The notes below the pieces were generated by a model. That model had not been told where the DNA came from. It saw nothing but the letters and a program-made list of their open reading frames with translations, and searched no databases. From Cladorrhinum sp. PSN259 (taxonomy: Eukaryota; Ascomycota; Sordariomycetes; Sordariales; Podosporaceae), in contig MU867081.1 of assembly GCA_033725935.1 (NCBI GenBank), positions 1 to 64,000 of the forward strand: a DNA stretch of 64,000 nucleotides. The letters are read 5' to 3'. The translations under genes and the position numbers were made by a program. This document shows positions 11,594-23,677 of the stretch, piece after piece. The stretch's first letter is position 1, and the number at the start of each line of letters is the position of its first letter.

Positions 11594-12770
11594 GTGACCA
11601 ACAACTTGAAGTTTTCAGAACCTAGCTAATAGAGCAAATTGCACACCACAAAATAACCAACGAAGCTGAGCTGAATAAATCAATATTTTGTTCTCTTTTG
11701 CTCAATATGCTCCAAAAGCGTTCGACGTAGGTCTCCATTTAAAGTGTTTGCTCCTTTTGTCCTTTCTTTTTTTTGTTTTTTTCCCGCCCTGGAACGATTT
11801 AATTTTTCAGTGGGCGGGTCCTTTACCTACCCCAATTGTCAAATGCAACTTCTTGGAGTGCTGTGCCGCCGCTCAGCTTCCTTCCTCTCTCCATCTCCAA
11901 TGTTTGGTTGCTAGCTACACCTACATCTGCAAATCTAGTAACATGAAAATGTCGAATCTTCAACTTATCTAACTACTTCCAGTCTCTCTGTCGACGACAC
12001 AACAGAACAAACACACTTTAAATCGCTCAGGCGATGGCCGGTCGAGCCCGGTCGCCCAGAGAAAGAAAAGCGCCGAAACACAGTAGCACAATTTTGACCT
12101 TTGCTGACGACGACTAGGTACGTTGACAAGCTTTATTATACATACTAGTTATCAGATGATGCTGACAGCCAAAAAAAAAGATTACGTGCGAAGACCGAAT
12201 AAAAACCACATCATGCGCCTTCGTACCGTCCGAGCGAATGCGACATTCCATCGATCCCGGCCGAGAACCTGCTCGTTAACCAAATACCGCAGCGTGCCCG
12301 CTCGGACGCTGATGGCCAAATCGGAAATCCACTTTCCTTTGCGGCGCGACATGCCACTCCCAACGACCAAGCAGCTAGCTGGGGGGGTATTGTCCGACAT
12401 CGTTCCTGCAGATGCAAAGGAGCAGAAAAGGAACGGAAGGAGAACACTTGCAAGATGCAGATTACAGGGTTCATACCACATGGCTTCAACAATTCTCCCC
12501 GAATCGATCTCGCGCTTTCACATCTATTTTAAACCACGCGTTTCCGCATCTCTGAAAAAAAAAAAAAAAAAAAAAAGCATGAGGAATTCTTCGTCAAAAA
12601 ATAATGGGGCTTGCTCGTTTTAGGGGATGCTCCTTGAATTACATAGAATAGTCGTGTTACTATGATGATACACCGATGACCAAATGGAGATAACAATAAC
12701 AACAACAACAACAACAAACAAACCATGTCAAGTATTCTTCTCTCTCGAGATATCACACCGCCCATCACAT
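11594..12770. other. Intergenic between convergent genes
   Basis: The H3-tail-like gene and the peroxygenase gene point at each other across this 1.2 kb. It contains a poly-A run at about 12555-12575 and an AAC/ACA repeat at about 12690-12720. Open frames here are broken by these repeats and show no protein-like pattern. Confidence 0.5.
12690..12721. repeat. (ACA)n microsatellite
   Basis: About ten near-perfect AAC/ACA triplets just downstream of the peroxygenase stop codon, probably within its 3' flank. Confidence 0.75.
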
Positions 12771-13679
12771 CTAGAAACGACCATGAGGCGTCCGTCGCTT
12801 GAGCCCAGCAATATACTGAGGCGTCATCGCGGCGCTGATGTTCTTGAGCTCCTCCATTCCGTTGAACAGGTCCTCGGGCTGGAACACCTCAGTGGGCTTC
12901 TTCCATCCGAAATGCTCGGGAAGTCGCTCGTGCTCTGAAAAAATGAATCTCCTCGTCAGTTCCTTGTTCCAACCTATCTGGGTAACTTTTTTTTTTTCAG
13001 GTTGAATTTGACTTACCAAACCAAAACTCGAGCCAAGTCCTGTTCGCAGTCTTGCTCTGCTTGTCGCCGAGAATAAGCACGTACGCGACCGATTCGCCAA
13101 AAATAAAGTCGCTTCCGAGCTCCGACAACGAATACTCCGGATTCGTTTCGTTGGACGACTTCTGGCGAGCGGTGAGCGCGTCGACGGCCATTTTGAATGT
13201 GACGGTCTCGTCGGTCCAGTACGACCTCGTCTCGTCAAAGATGGTCTGGTTGAACCAGATCGTGCTGCCAAAGTGGGCATCGGTCCGCGACAGGCTGGCG
13301 TCGTGCTCGAGGACGTTGTGGTTTGCGAGGTCGTTGAGCGAGAAGGTGGTCGCGTTAGGTTTAGGGTTGGTGGTGAGGGCAAAGTCAAACAGGAAGCTGC
13401 CGATGGTCTTGTTGAAGTTGAGGGCTTCGAAGAGGGCCGTTTCGGTGATGTTTCGGGTAAGGTCTTTTCCGTCGTGAGGGAGCATCCCGTGGTTCGCGAG
13501 CGTGTTAAGCATCGGGCATGGGCCACGTGCTGCCGTTTCATTTTTGTCAGTGGTTTTCTTTTTAGGTCGTGAGGCATTGGATCATATTTACCGTCGTAGG
13601 GACCTGGGGGGGACCATGATCCTAACCCGAGCACAGGTGTGGCTGCCGCGACGGCCGAGAGGATAACAGTGGTCTTCAT
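12771..13679 (-). CDS. Unspecific peroxygenase / heme-thiolate peroxidase, short type
   Basis: Secreted heme-thiolate enzyme of the chloroperoxidase family (Peroxidase_2), which uses hydrogen peroxide to oxygenate or halogenate organic substrates. Three exons: 13592-13679, 13017-13529, 12771-12934, 254 aa, the usual size of the short peroxygenase group. The signal peptide is MKTTVILSAVAAATPVLG. The heme ligand motif is ARGPCPMLN with Cys34. The acid-base and magnesium region is LEHDASLSR with E104-H105-D106 and Ser108. LNTLANHGMLPHDGK between them is also characteristic. Several N-glycosylation sequons are present. Introns fall right at the PCP motif and near the C-terminus. Substrate cannot be told from sequence. 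Confidence 0.9.
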   Translation of the reverse strand: MKTTVILSAVAAATPVLGLGSWSPPGPYDGKYDPMPHDLKRKPLTKMKRQHVAHARCLTRSRTTGCSLTTEKTLPETSPKRPSSKPSTSTRPSAASCLTLPSPPTLNLTRPPSRSTTSQTTTSSSTTPACRGPMPTLAARSGSTRPSLTRRGRTGPTRPSHSKWPSTRSPLARSRPTKRIRSIRCRSSEATLFLANRSRTCLFSATSRARLRTGLGSSFGLVSQIQPEKKKVTQIGWNKELTRRFIFSEHERLPEHFGWKKPTEVFQPEDLFNGMEELKNISAAMTPQYIAGLKRRTPHGRF

Positions 13680-13778
13680 CTTGTTGTCGACTGATAAACT
13701 AGTATGAGAGAGCTGTGCTGCTTTCAATCGACTGGTTGGTAATATGCGAGAAACGATTGGCAAAGACTGACAGGAGCT

Positions 13779-13798
13779 TATATATATATATATATATT
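13779..13798. promoter_or_regulatory. (TA)n tract acting as TATA box of peroxygenase gene
   Basis: Ten TA units about 100 bases upstream of the peroxygenase ATG. On the minus strand it ends TATATAAG, a TATA-box-like sequence. Length variation here could change expression (inference). Confidence 0.4.
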
Positions 13799-15637
13799 GT
13801 ATACCCTGTCGTATCTTGGCGTTCAACCGCTGCTCGGTGTTGCTTCGCATCCGTTCTGCGGGGATAATATATGGAACCGGGCTGTTTCTGTGTGCTCAGC
13901 CTCCATTGGAACACCAAACCAAGTCCGACGTCGTATTGCACGTATTTATGCCGCGTAATTGGAACGGAGACGGGAAGAAGCTGACTGGTCCGGATTGCTA
14001 GGCACCCTGGGAAGCCCAGGTTGACAAAAAGCTGTAGGGCTACATTGGCGGTCACCCCCTCCCAATGTCGATCGCTGAAAGACGTTTCGATGAATTGAGA
14101 GGAACTTTCCATACTAGACTGCTGTCAACCTTGGCTGTGATGCGTTGGCAGAACAAAAATATGCATAATTAACAAAACCCTGACGGGGGGGGGGGGGGGG
14201 CTTAAAGGATCTTACGTATACACGTATTCGTCAGCTAAAACAGTAGACAGTAAAAAGAGCCAGTCCTATTATGGAAAATAGTCTAGACTGCAGTACATGT
14301 AAGGTGCTGATTGAAAATGTCGGTTGGCTTCCCCGCAAGACCTTCCCGCCTGCATACCGTAGATGCACAGCGCTGATCCTCACAACTTCAAGTTTGGCGA
14401 TTTTTCCAGAATGCTGTTGAGAGTCCTGTGGCTGCAGGCGGTGAGTGTAAACCCCCCGGGCCAGTGCGCGCAGTGCAGCTCTAAACTCAGCAATGGGCGG
14501 AGATTGGCGACAATCCTATTCAAGGGCTTTGGGATTGTTTACATACCTCACGTGCGGCACAGCTTACATGTAGTAAACCCTTACCAAGAGGGAAATGAGC
14601 CCGAATATTTTCTCATGCAAGTCTCGTTTCACATGAGCTTAATGCAAAGCCCCATCTTGGAAAAGACAATTCCACGAGGGGGGTAGCGGCACATGAATGA
14701 CGCATCACATTCTTGATGCCAACCTCTGCTCAAAGTTGAGAACACGAATGGAAGTCGTCGTCAACGTGCAGATGCGAGGTGGTGTGAGGTGTGAGGGGTA
14801 TTGCGTATTGCTCGGTTTCCTTTGATGGAGGCTCAGAATCAATGGCAAGGGTTAAGCCACTTCAGAAGTTGCTCGTCCGCGGAAACCATCCTTATATTCC
14901 GAAAAGTTCCGTGACGCTACACCGTTGGCGATGGAGCTTTTGCATATCTTCCACTGTAAGAACGCCTTGCCGGGAAGCTGTCACCCTCAGGCAGACTGCG
15001 GCAGTTGCACCAATGGGAAGAATGGCGCAAAGCATGTGTTGAAGCTAGAAGGCAGATGAAGCATATGTAAAAATCGATTTCATCATGAAGACTTGATGCA
15101 TGAGATTGTGGCATGATGTATCGGTCTGACTCAGACCGCACTGCACTGCTGGTTGGCCGCAACCCGAATCGAAGGGGTGAACATCTTCCTTTTTGTGTCC
15201 ATGAACCTCACCGACTGGAGGTTTCCGTTTTCCCTCGAGTCCGCCCGTTCCGTGGACTCCGCTTATAATCGGCCGATCCGATTAACAGGCCCCAAAGTAC
15301 GGTCATGTCATCATCCGCATGCCCAAGACTAAAATTCTATTTGACACCGTTGGTTGCCGGTCTGTGTTAACCCACATGCATCTCGTCCCACAACTTGATG
15401 CGTCTCCTTTAGGATAATTTTTGCGCGCGCAAATTCATCACCGAAGTCGCCGCGTCATAATTACCCACACCACCCGCTCGCGAAACCAGCTTCAAACCGC
15501 AAATACGGCGTATGGAAGGCACTTGATTCATTAAACCGAGAGTCCGACGCGAACCCGGTATCTGATATTTGATCCATTGACACAACAGAAAAAAGACTCT
15601 AGCCATCTATAACCCCTATTAATTAGATTAAATCCCA
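13799..15637. other. Intergenic with poly-G tract
   Basis: About 1.8 kb between the peroxygenase promoter and the end of the receptor gene. A poly-G run lies at about 14184-14200. The open frames at 14363-14686 and 14791-15042 have no start context, motif or codon pattern suggesting a gene. Confidence 0.5.
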
Positions 15638-17201
15638 CTAACGCCGGCCGGCCGTGATGGTGGTCGTCGTGAACCCTTGTATCGGCAGTCTCGTCAACTG
15701 GTTCTCATCATCCGACGTATCAACTAATCCCTTGAAGCTCTCGGCGCTGGGCCGCCCATCTTCCGACTCTTTTGGTCTCACGAAACTGTCGCGATGTACC
15801 GACTTCTCGACCACAATGTTGTTTCTTTGACTTCGCATGGTACCGCTTTTGTTGGCCCCTGACCGCTCCAGCTCGTACTGTTCCGCCGCGGATCCCCCAG
15901 CCGGAGGAAGAATGCGTTGGATGAGTAACCGTATCGAAGGTAGGCACGGGCAGATAACACCGAGGTCCAATTCAATACCTGACCAGAGGCAGAGGTCCAC
16001 AATGTCATCTATAATAAACAGTGTGAGTTACAACGTCTTAAACAGTGGAACAATAAAAAGGGGGGTAACTCACTGGTGGGATTGACAGTTCTGGTAAACT
16101 GATTAATAGTCTTGAGACGAATCAAAGAAACGACCATCACGGCGGCTCCAACCAGAAACATGGCGCCCGCCATGGCCTTCTTTCTCCAGTGGAGTTTCAA
16201 CCGGAGGAGTTGGGGGAACGGCAGCGCCAACAGCCAGAGATCAAACGCAATGCCCGTACTCGCCGCAACCCAAGCGAGGATGTTTGCGTTGCCGCAGTGA
16301 CCTTGACCGTGATGTCCTTCCCATACATGCCAAAAGAAGGAGATCGGTTTGCACTGAAACAACACCGCAAAGAAGAAGCCGACATTGTAGATAACGTTGA
16401 AGACGAGAGTGCCGATGACGATGCGACCCAGCTTTTTATCGTTTTTGAGTGGGAAGACGCGAAGGTAAAAGAGGAGAATGGACGACCGGATGAAGAAGCG
16501 GGTGGTGGTGTAGAGCAGCATCTCGGCGTAAAAGAAGCGCAAAACTCGCGTGATGTCGTCGAACGGAACGAACCAAATGTCCTTGCCCATGCCGGCGTGG
16601 ATTGATTCGACATTGACCACGGTAAAGGCCGCACTGCCGACGATACCCAAGAAAGCAGCAGCATCGTCCCACCAAAAGTAAGCATTCGTGACGAGTCGGG
16701 CAATCACTCGGAAGAGGATGGCCAGCACTGCCAGGCCGAAAAAGGTCCAAAAGGCCGGGATGAGGGTGTTGTCTTTTTTGGGCGGTTTGTTGCAAAGCAG
16801 CAGCAGTGTTTTCTTGGTCGTGAGCATTTCTCGAACGGGGCAGGCCTTCATGATACATATTGAGGCTCCCTGGTCGAACTGGGTGTCGGAGCAGAGGCAG
16901 GGGAGTTCAATCCGACCGCATTTTGTTTTGACGAAGGCATCTTCAAGACAGGGTTTCTATCGAGATTCCACACACAAGTCAGCAACTTCTCTTTTCTTTT
17001 TTTTTTTTTTTGAGCAAAACGGTTCAAGCCTACCGCGCACTCGTCAAGAGACAAAAACATCTCATGCAAGGCAGCTGCATCGTCCGACTCGGTCCTCGCT
17101 TCAAGCAAGGCGGTCGAGTTGAACGAAGCACTGACGAGGCCGAGCCAAGAAAGTATACACAGGCCAAGGATGGCGCATGTGTCTCTGCGGAACAGCATCA
17201 T
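15638..17201 (-). CDS. CFEM-domain integral membrane receptor-like protein (PTH11/rhodopsin type)
   Basis: Three exons: 17034-17201, 16074-16956, 15638-16008, 473 aa. A signal peptide is followed by a complete CFEM domain with eight cysteines at about 55, 59, 69, 76, 78, 90, 95 and 111, including CLCSD with the Asp that in some CFEM proteins contacts heme. About seven hydrophobic helices then follow (AFWTFFGLAVLAILFRVIAR, FFIRSSILLFYLRVFPL, AMAGAMFLVGAAVMVVSLI and others). The conserved block TVNPTND-VDLCLWSGIELDLGVI then appears across the last intron, diagnostic for the fungal rhodopsin-like family that includes Pth11. The cytoplasmic tail is hydrophilic. Pth11-type proteins sense surfaces or host cues; a role here is inferred. 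I start at Met 17201 because an upstream Met at 17225 would put charged residues before the signal peptide. Confidence 0.88.
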
Positions 17202-19206
17202 GTTTGGGTAACCAATCCAATCCACAATCAGTCCAAAGGATTGAACAGCCGGGAAGAGGATCCCCAGATGTTAAAAGCAAAGTCTGGGGATTCGAGGCCG
17301 AGGAGGCTCATCGTCCACATCGGGACGAAGCGAGGAGTGCATGTGCCGAACCATGTATTAAAACTCCGCATTGCAGATTTCGGCACAACGTGACAGGTCT
17401 GGAACCGCTCCGAAATAATTGTGAGCGGCGTTTTTGTAAGCGGTGGGACAGCAGCGTGGGATGCATTGCAAATTGGGCACGTTGGGGTGTCTGGAACGAG
17501 ATAACAATGGGACACAAACGTCAGAAGTTCTCCGCATTCGCATCTTTGATTCGTTTCCTCTCCTGCCATCGCCTAGGAGTGCCTAGGCTAAAAGGGTGGA
17601 TCGTTACTGGCCTTCCTTTTTCGGAGTGGTCGAAACGACGTCGGTCCTCTTTTGAAAAACGGTGAAAAAGGGGAGAAGTGGATCTCGAGATCGGAGACTT
17701 CTCTTGAGACAGGGGTGCTTACGGGGCAATTCCATCAATGCCCACAAAACAAGGACGAGGTTCTCCACGTTGTGTTTAAAAATAAAATAAAAATCTGTTT
17801 GAGGAGACGGGCCGAGCACTTGCGAGAATAGCTGTATGGTGTTTCTTTCTGATGCCGGCTGGTATGACATTTCTAGAGTCAAAGCGCCGCTGTCGACTAG
17901 TCCTGACACCTTCTCGGCCCTACTTGGCACAGATGCCGGCGCAAGCCATCACTCGGCCGAGAAGCCGAACCCGAGTCTGCAAGACACGATGGCGCCCCAG
18001 CGGCAACCAACCCGATAGGGCGTATACGGTACACTAGTGTAGACTTGCAGGCTTCCATGCACCGAAATGCACCTCGAACATGCAACACTAGAGTACTGGG
18101 ACCACATTGTGAATGACCATGGTACGGGGCTCATGTTTCGATTGCTATAGAAAAGGGGGAACACCTTGGGGAATGAATCCGAGATAAAATGGTTGCATTC
18201 AAGTTTCTGTTTATCGCTGGTCTTACTGGACATCGTTTCAATATCTCCATCTATTAAGAAACGTCGTGTAGCCGAATAATGGCCGAGTTCCCAGGATCCC
18301 TCCATTGTCACGGTCGGTATCTGTCTTGCCCAAAGTTGTCAGTTGCAGTTGAAATGATATATGATCTTGAGGCGCTGAGTTCTTGTACTGTTTGACTGGA
18401 GTTGTCGTCTGGTACACTACAAGGGCAGAGGAAGAAACAAGCTCGAATCCAGATCGATCACAGACTCGGCTGTAGGGGTTAAACCCTGGGATGACTGGAT
18501 GCAATGCAATAATTTTGGAGCCGTCTCCGGCTCCCCGGTACCTCTTATCTTGCTGCTGAAAAAACCTGGACTGACGAATAGTGAAAGTTTCCCAGAGAAG
18601 TTTTCCCTTCCCCATTTATTTTCACTCGGCAATATCATCCGAAATCGCCGGACGTTGGCGATCGTTCCCGCCACCAGGCTCGGACTAGCCAATGTACAAA
18701 GCCCCACAGCTTCATGTTTTGTATGTATGTACATACAACCTGGCCCCCAGGGGTGCCACGCTTGATGGGGAATCGGTTGTGCACACCAACAACTTTGTCA
18801 ATGTGAATTTTCGCACAAGCGATTTCTCAACACGCGTGGCAATGTCTTCCCCTCGGAATTCGCTCCTGGCAGTCTGGAGTGCGGCGAGAAAATGTATTAC
18901 CCAAGATGGGAATTGGAATTTGAATGACAAGGATTAAGCGCCTCCTCCAGTCGTGCATCATTACTCATCATCACCTCAATGCCAAGCGCATGCTGTGTCA
19001 CACACCAACAGTGACGCGTCTCCGCGTCTACTCTCTGAAGAGCGACTGAAATTACACTGGTGTGCAACTTGAACAACCAATCACAATGCCGCTTTCATGG
19101 GATTGGTGGTTCATCTATGCACCTCATGGGTTTCGTTTTATCCTGTTTTTTGTTAGTCCCACCGCCATTCATGCTCATATCTACAGCAATCTTTATTTAC
19201 ATCTTT

Positions 19207-19330
19207 CTCGGTCATCGTAATAGGATACCTGAATCATGCTCGGTCATCTTATTAGGATACTGGCGTCTTGCTCGGTCATCTTATTAGGATACTGGCGTCT
19301 TGCTCGGTCATCTTATTAGGATACTTGCTT
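19207..19330. repeat. 32-bp minisatellite, four copies
   Basis: Unit CTCGGTCATCTTATTAGGAT plus ACTGGCGTCTTG, 32 bases. Copies begin at 19207, 19239, 19271 and 19303. Copies 2 and 3 are identical, copy 1 is diverged, and copy 4 is cut short. Confidence 0.9.
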
Positions 19331-19880
19331 CACCACCAATACGTATCAGCAAAATTACATTTTGGTTCTCCAAGGTCTTTTGGAGAACAGACGTCACGGT
19401 GCATATGGTCCTGGTAAGCTGTCAAGTCATAACCTCGTGCAATGCATCATTGATAGGTTACTATCACCAGGCAAAAACACTAAAGTTTGTCGACTATCAG
19501 CCATTTGCCTTATTAGCTGGGCAAAGGCAAACTTATTTTGCTCTCGTCAAACAGAAAATCGGAATCTCATTGGGCCCCGCTGTCTTTACCGCTTTTAGAC
19601 TGTGCTTGCATCCTTTATGACTCGTATATCTCAACAACGCATTCAAGGAACTCAAATAACACAACGAGTGACTTATTGAATCGAGAAAACCCCACTAATT
19701 TATGCTACATGTCGGAGGACAAATATTATAGGGGTGGTCCGGGATGATGGATTGCCCAATTTATATGTATGTGCAGATGGCATGACGCCGCGGGAGGTTG
19801 TCAGCACACATTGTCCGCACGACGGAGGCAAACATCTCTCAACTGCAGCCCAGATAACACTCCCGACACACAATTTCAGG

Positions 19881-19887
19881 TATAAAA
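19881..19887 (+). promoter_or_regulatory. TATA box upstream of membrane protein gene
   Basis: TATAAAA about 150 bases before the ATG at 20032, followed by a pyrimidine-rich stretch (CATCCTTTTTGGTCTCTTTC). Confidence 0.45.
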
Positions 19888-20031
19888 CCCCATGTATTCT
19901 CTCATCCTTTTTGGTCTCTTTCTGAATTTTTTTACCATCAACAACCGCAAAATGTCTTGAGCTCCCCCTTTCATCACCTCGCATCCATTGATAATATCTA
20001 GTATCCCGGCTTTACGTACCTCCCTGCCATC

Positions 20032-22533
20032 ATGGCGAGCCCACCCCTTCCCACCGACAACCATGAATCTAAGCCTTTGGAGAGAACCCCCGCCCCTTCC
20101 TACAAAGAAAAGTCACCTGGCATCTTCATCACCAGCGTTGACGTGAACATGCCCCCTGTCCCACCTTATCCCTATGAAAGCAAGGACAAGGATCCACATC
20201 TCCCCAAACATTACCGCCCGGATGGTTCGGGAACAACGCCGAGAGCGCAACATTCATCTCGGTGGACTCCCTTACGGCTGTCAAATATCAAGGGGGCCAT
20301 CTTTGCTTTTGCGGCTCGCCTTTGCGCAAGAGCAAGGCCCCTTCGGTCACTGTTGATACTCTACGCTTTCTCGGTTTTATTCTGTTTCTTGTTCTGGTAT
20401 GGGAGTCTTCTTCTATTTCCTTTCAGATTTTTAGTTACGACACCCCGCTAATACCGAGATATAAAAAAAAGCACATTCATCTACGCCGTTCTCATCAAAG
20501 GCCATGTCGAAACTCCTGGTGTACTGTGGACTGCCGCCAAGACAAACTACGTCGTCGGTGTCTTGTCCCAGTTCAGCGCCATCTTGACTGCTGCTACCGT
20601 CAAAGCTCTGCTGGGCGCCCTGAAGAGGGCGTTCCTCTACAGGAGGCAAGGAATGGAGTTTGCCAGCTGGGTAGGTCTTGGGGGCAGCGAGTGGTGGACT
20701 GTCTTTCAGGTTGCCGTGGTGAATGGAGGGTTGGATCCCTGGTGCGACATTCGGTGAGAAAAATTTACAAGCCCACCACAAAGTCTATTGTTGCCAATGG
20801 TGACGTATCAACTAACTGGTTTACAAACAGGCTGTTACTGCCGGTCATGAGCTTGGCATTTGGATCGATTGTCAAGTGTGAGTTTTGTTCTCGTTCCTTG
20901 TTTACTTGGCTGTTTCAGGGGCTGACCCATTCTTTCACCTACATGTACTAGTTAACGCGGATTTTTCCTTTTTTTTCCAGCCGTCCAAGGCGCAGATCCC
21001 CGTGTACGCAGGGCTGATTAAACCCGATGTATTCGTGATGGACTTGGTCCCTGCTGCTGATACAGCCATGTACTTCTCCATATGGTCATCGAGTCTGTTG
21101 ACGAACTCGATGTTTGCGACTGACTTGAGCTTCCCGCTCGAGAATTTCACTTGCACAAATGACTGTCGGGCGGTCATGATGCCTGGAGGTTTGACTATCG
21201 CACGTCAGGCTAAGCAGTACCTGAATGAGTCACTCTTGTTTGGGGGCGTGTTTGCTGAAACCATTGACACTGTCCGGATTGACAATGGCACTGGCATGAT
21301 CCTCAAATTTGAGACGCCGGACCCGTCAACTGTCGTGTTCAACTCGACCGAGTGCGTCTACACAGGTGGTCAAGTCAAGAACGGAGTTCAAGTCTGTGTC
21401 CGACAGATCAACGATTCCATCCTCGTCGGTAAGTGCCCTTCCTTCCTTCTCTTTTTCTGGATTGTCATCATGTCTGAAGCTAACAAAAATTCGCCATGGA
21501 AGGCTGGTCCGCCTGTCCCAAAGCGCTCTACGACAGGGACGAATGCACATCCAACCCGTCCTGGCGCTCCCTCCCGCTCACCTCCTCGACCCTCATGTCC
21601 CTCTACACGATCCAGACCACAACCTCCTACTCCCTCTCCTCCCAAAGCATCATCAATGTCGTCCCGCTCTCCCCGGCTCCGACGCAGATCCCCTTATCCG
21701 CAACCGAGTACTCCCGCATCCTCACCCGCATCCTCATCCCTCCGTCCTCCCCGCCGGCAAACGCAACCGTGACCCAGCTCCGCGACTTCGACCGCGACAC
21801 GCACAACATCGACGCCCTCATAGACGCCATAACCTGGATGCACCGCACTTTTCTGAAATCTTTTCCCTCGGACCGGACGAGCGCGACGAGCAATCTGCAG
21901 AACTTATTGGCTGTCCCCGTTCAATTCTCTGTAACTGCCCGCTCCTTCGCAAACTACAGCGTCGTGGAGAAGGGACTCCAGGATCGGTTCCAGTTCCCGC
22001 TGCCGGAGAGCATGCGGACGCTCGCTACGGGCGGGTGGTCCAAGCAGAGACTGAAGATCCTGCCGTGGGCCGGCGCGCTGTTCATCGGTGCGGATCTTGC
22101 GGTTCACATTGCCATGGGGCTGGGGATTGTTTGGTTATTGATGATTAGGGAGGACAGGGAAGTTAACTTGCCTGACGAGGCTGGGATCAAGGAGTGGGAG
22201 GATGTTAGGGAGGCTGGGAGGGTGCAGGTTGTGGGCGTTCCTCTTGATGATGAGGAGGAGGAGGAGGAGGGCCGTGGAGATGGAAGGCAAGGATGGTTCG
22301 TGAGGTGGCTTGGATGGGTGTTTGGTAGGCTACGATGGGGCAGGAGAAAAAGTGCGAATGGTGGGGATGTGGAAAAGGGGGAGGTTAGTAAGGTTCCTTT
22401 GGAAGAGTTTTCGTTGAAGAACAATAATGATAAAGAGGTTTCAGTGTGGAAGACGGCGTGGAGGAATAGAATGGTGAGAGTGGTGGGAGAAAGGGAAGAT
22501 GTGAGGAAATTGAGTGAACCAAGCTGTGGTTAA
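20032..22533 (+). CDS. Membrane protein of unknown function, multi-exon
   Basis: Not recognised. Probable exons are 20032-20396, 20472-20753, 20831-about 20870, 20981-21428 and 21503-22533, about 721 aa. The N-terminus is Pro-rich and soluble. A hydrophobic helix starts near residue 108 (SLLILYAFSVLFCFLF). A large middle part has N-glycosylation sequons and cysteine pairs (NFTCTNDC, NSTECVY, WSACPKALYDRDEC), suggesting it is extracellular or luminal. A second helix is ALFIGADLAVHIAMGLGIVW, followed by an acidic then basic tail. The exon 3/4 junction is unclear. The best donor (GTGAGT at 20878) and the best acceptor (20980) are out of frame. In-frame choices are donor GTCAAG at 20871, or acceptor 20918 with a 41-base intron (744 aa). 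Confidence 0.65.
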
Positions 22534-23677
22534 CGTTGCTTCACTATGAATATTAGAGTGCTTTTATCTATAAAATAGAACACGCTATCACGCCCGCCGG
22601 GTTTAGCGCCATTCCAGATCGGGTATAGTGCTACCTTGGAATTACCCTATTCGCATAGCCTAGCGTACCCATACTATAGATATAGCCCTCTTTCTCTAAC
22701 ATCACTTTCTTATACTTTCGATATTCTCCCTCCTGAAAACGACTCTTTTTTCCCTCAAAGACGAAGCTATTCATAGTAAGCTCTAACCGTTAACCTTTTT
22801 TCGGAAACCACCAGCCTTGCAAAAAGGCTCCCAAGTGCTCAACCCTCAAGATGCCAACACCTACCACACCAACCGCTTCCGAACGCCGGCTTAATCTAGA
22901 TCTTCCAAAACGAATAGCCTCAATATATTTCAACTTGATCATCTCTACTATAGATAAGGGAGTCTTGAAGAGCAAGTTTACTCTGGTGGTTTGCCCCTGG
23001 TTTGGCTCTCTCAGCCTCGTCGGAATGGAGGCTTGGTGGGTTGCAGCTTAGTAATACGTTCATGATCCTTTTCAGGATGGTTGAAAAGATCGCACTTCTG
23101 AATTGGCTTTCCTGAACCAACCTGGACTTTTTAGGAAATTATTTGAGCATTCAAAAGTGGATCCTGAAAAGTCTCCTGAAAAAGCCAACGCAAGAATATT
23201 TTTCAGGACAATCGATCAACCGATTATCCTGCACGCCAGGCGGCATACGCCTTCACTCAGCATCCCGGCTCCCTCTCCGGTCCTCCTCTACACCGCAAGG
23301 AGACCGCCACGGCCTAATTCGTACTCTGCTTCTCTGCTTCTCTACGCCCGAGTGGAGAAGTTGCCGCTAGATGTAACCCTCACTCACATCACTATTAGGC
23401 AAGCCCGTAGATCGGCACATATGCATGGCCAGCCCAGCTGAAAAGCACTCGACATAATGTGTGTGGTTGATTCAGCTCGCATCAGGCTCAGCACTGACCA
23501 GATTTATTGTCCAAAATATTCCACGAGTCCTCTCCCCCGCCATTTCGATCCCATCCATTTTTTTCACTCTCGACGCTCAAAGCCGACCAGGGCTCTTTCT
23601 CAACGCCGTGTCACACTTCTACCTGGATTGCGCGATACCGCTTACAAAACCCCGCCGCTTTCTACCATCGCGCCTCA
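22534..23677. other. AT-rich intergenic region
   Basis: The left half (22540-22760) is TA-rich with words such as ACTATAGATATAGC and no open frame, possibly degraded repeat sequence. The right half should hold the CorA-like gene promoter. An in-frame stretch before the ATG at 23678 has no ATG and is taken as 5' leader. Confidence 0.45.

Larger units (their letters stand above)
17202..20031. other. Long intergenic region with minisatellite
   Basis: About 2.8 kb without a supportable gene. It holds a 32-base tandem repeat (19207-19330) and a TATA box at 19881 for the next gene. The open frame 19300-19620 starts inside the minisatellite and has no recognisable domain; it may be decayed sequence. 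Confidence 0.5.

Noticed and set aside
12123..12623. 166-aa open frame on the plus strand
   Set aside because: Ends in a poly-A driven Lys run; no motif; lies in the 3' region between convergent genes.
12771..13850. 359-aa open frame on the minus strand
   Set aside because: Same strand as the peroxygenase, but it reads through both introns in a wrong frame after the signal peptide; the spliced model restores the PCP and EHD motifs.
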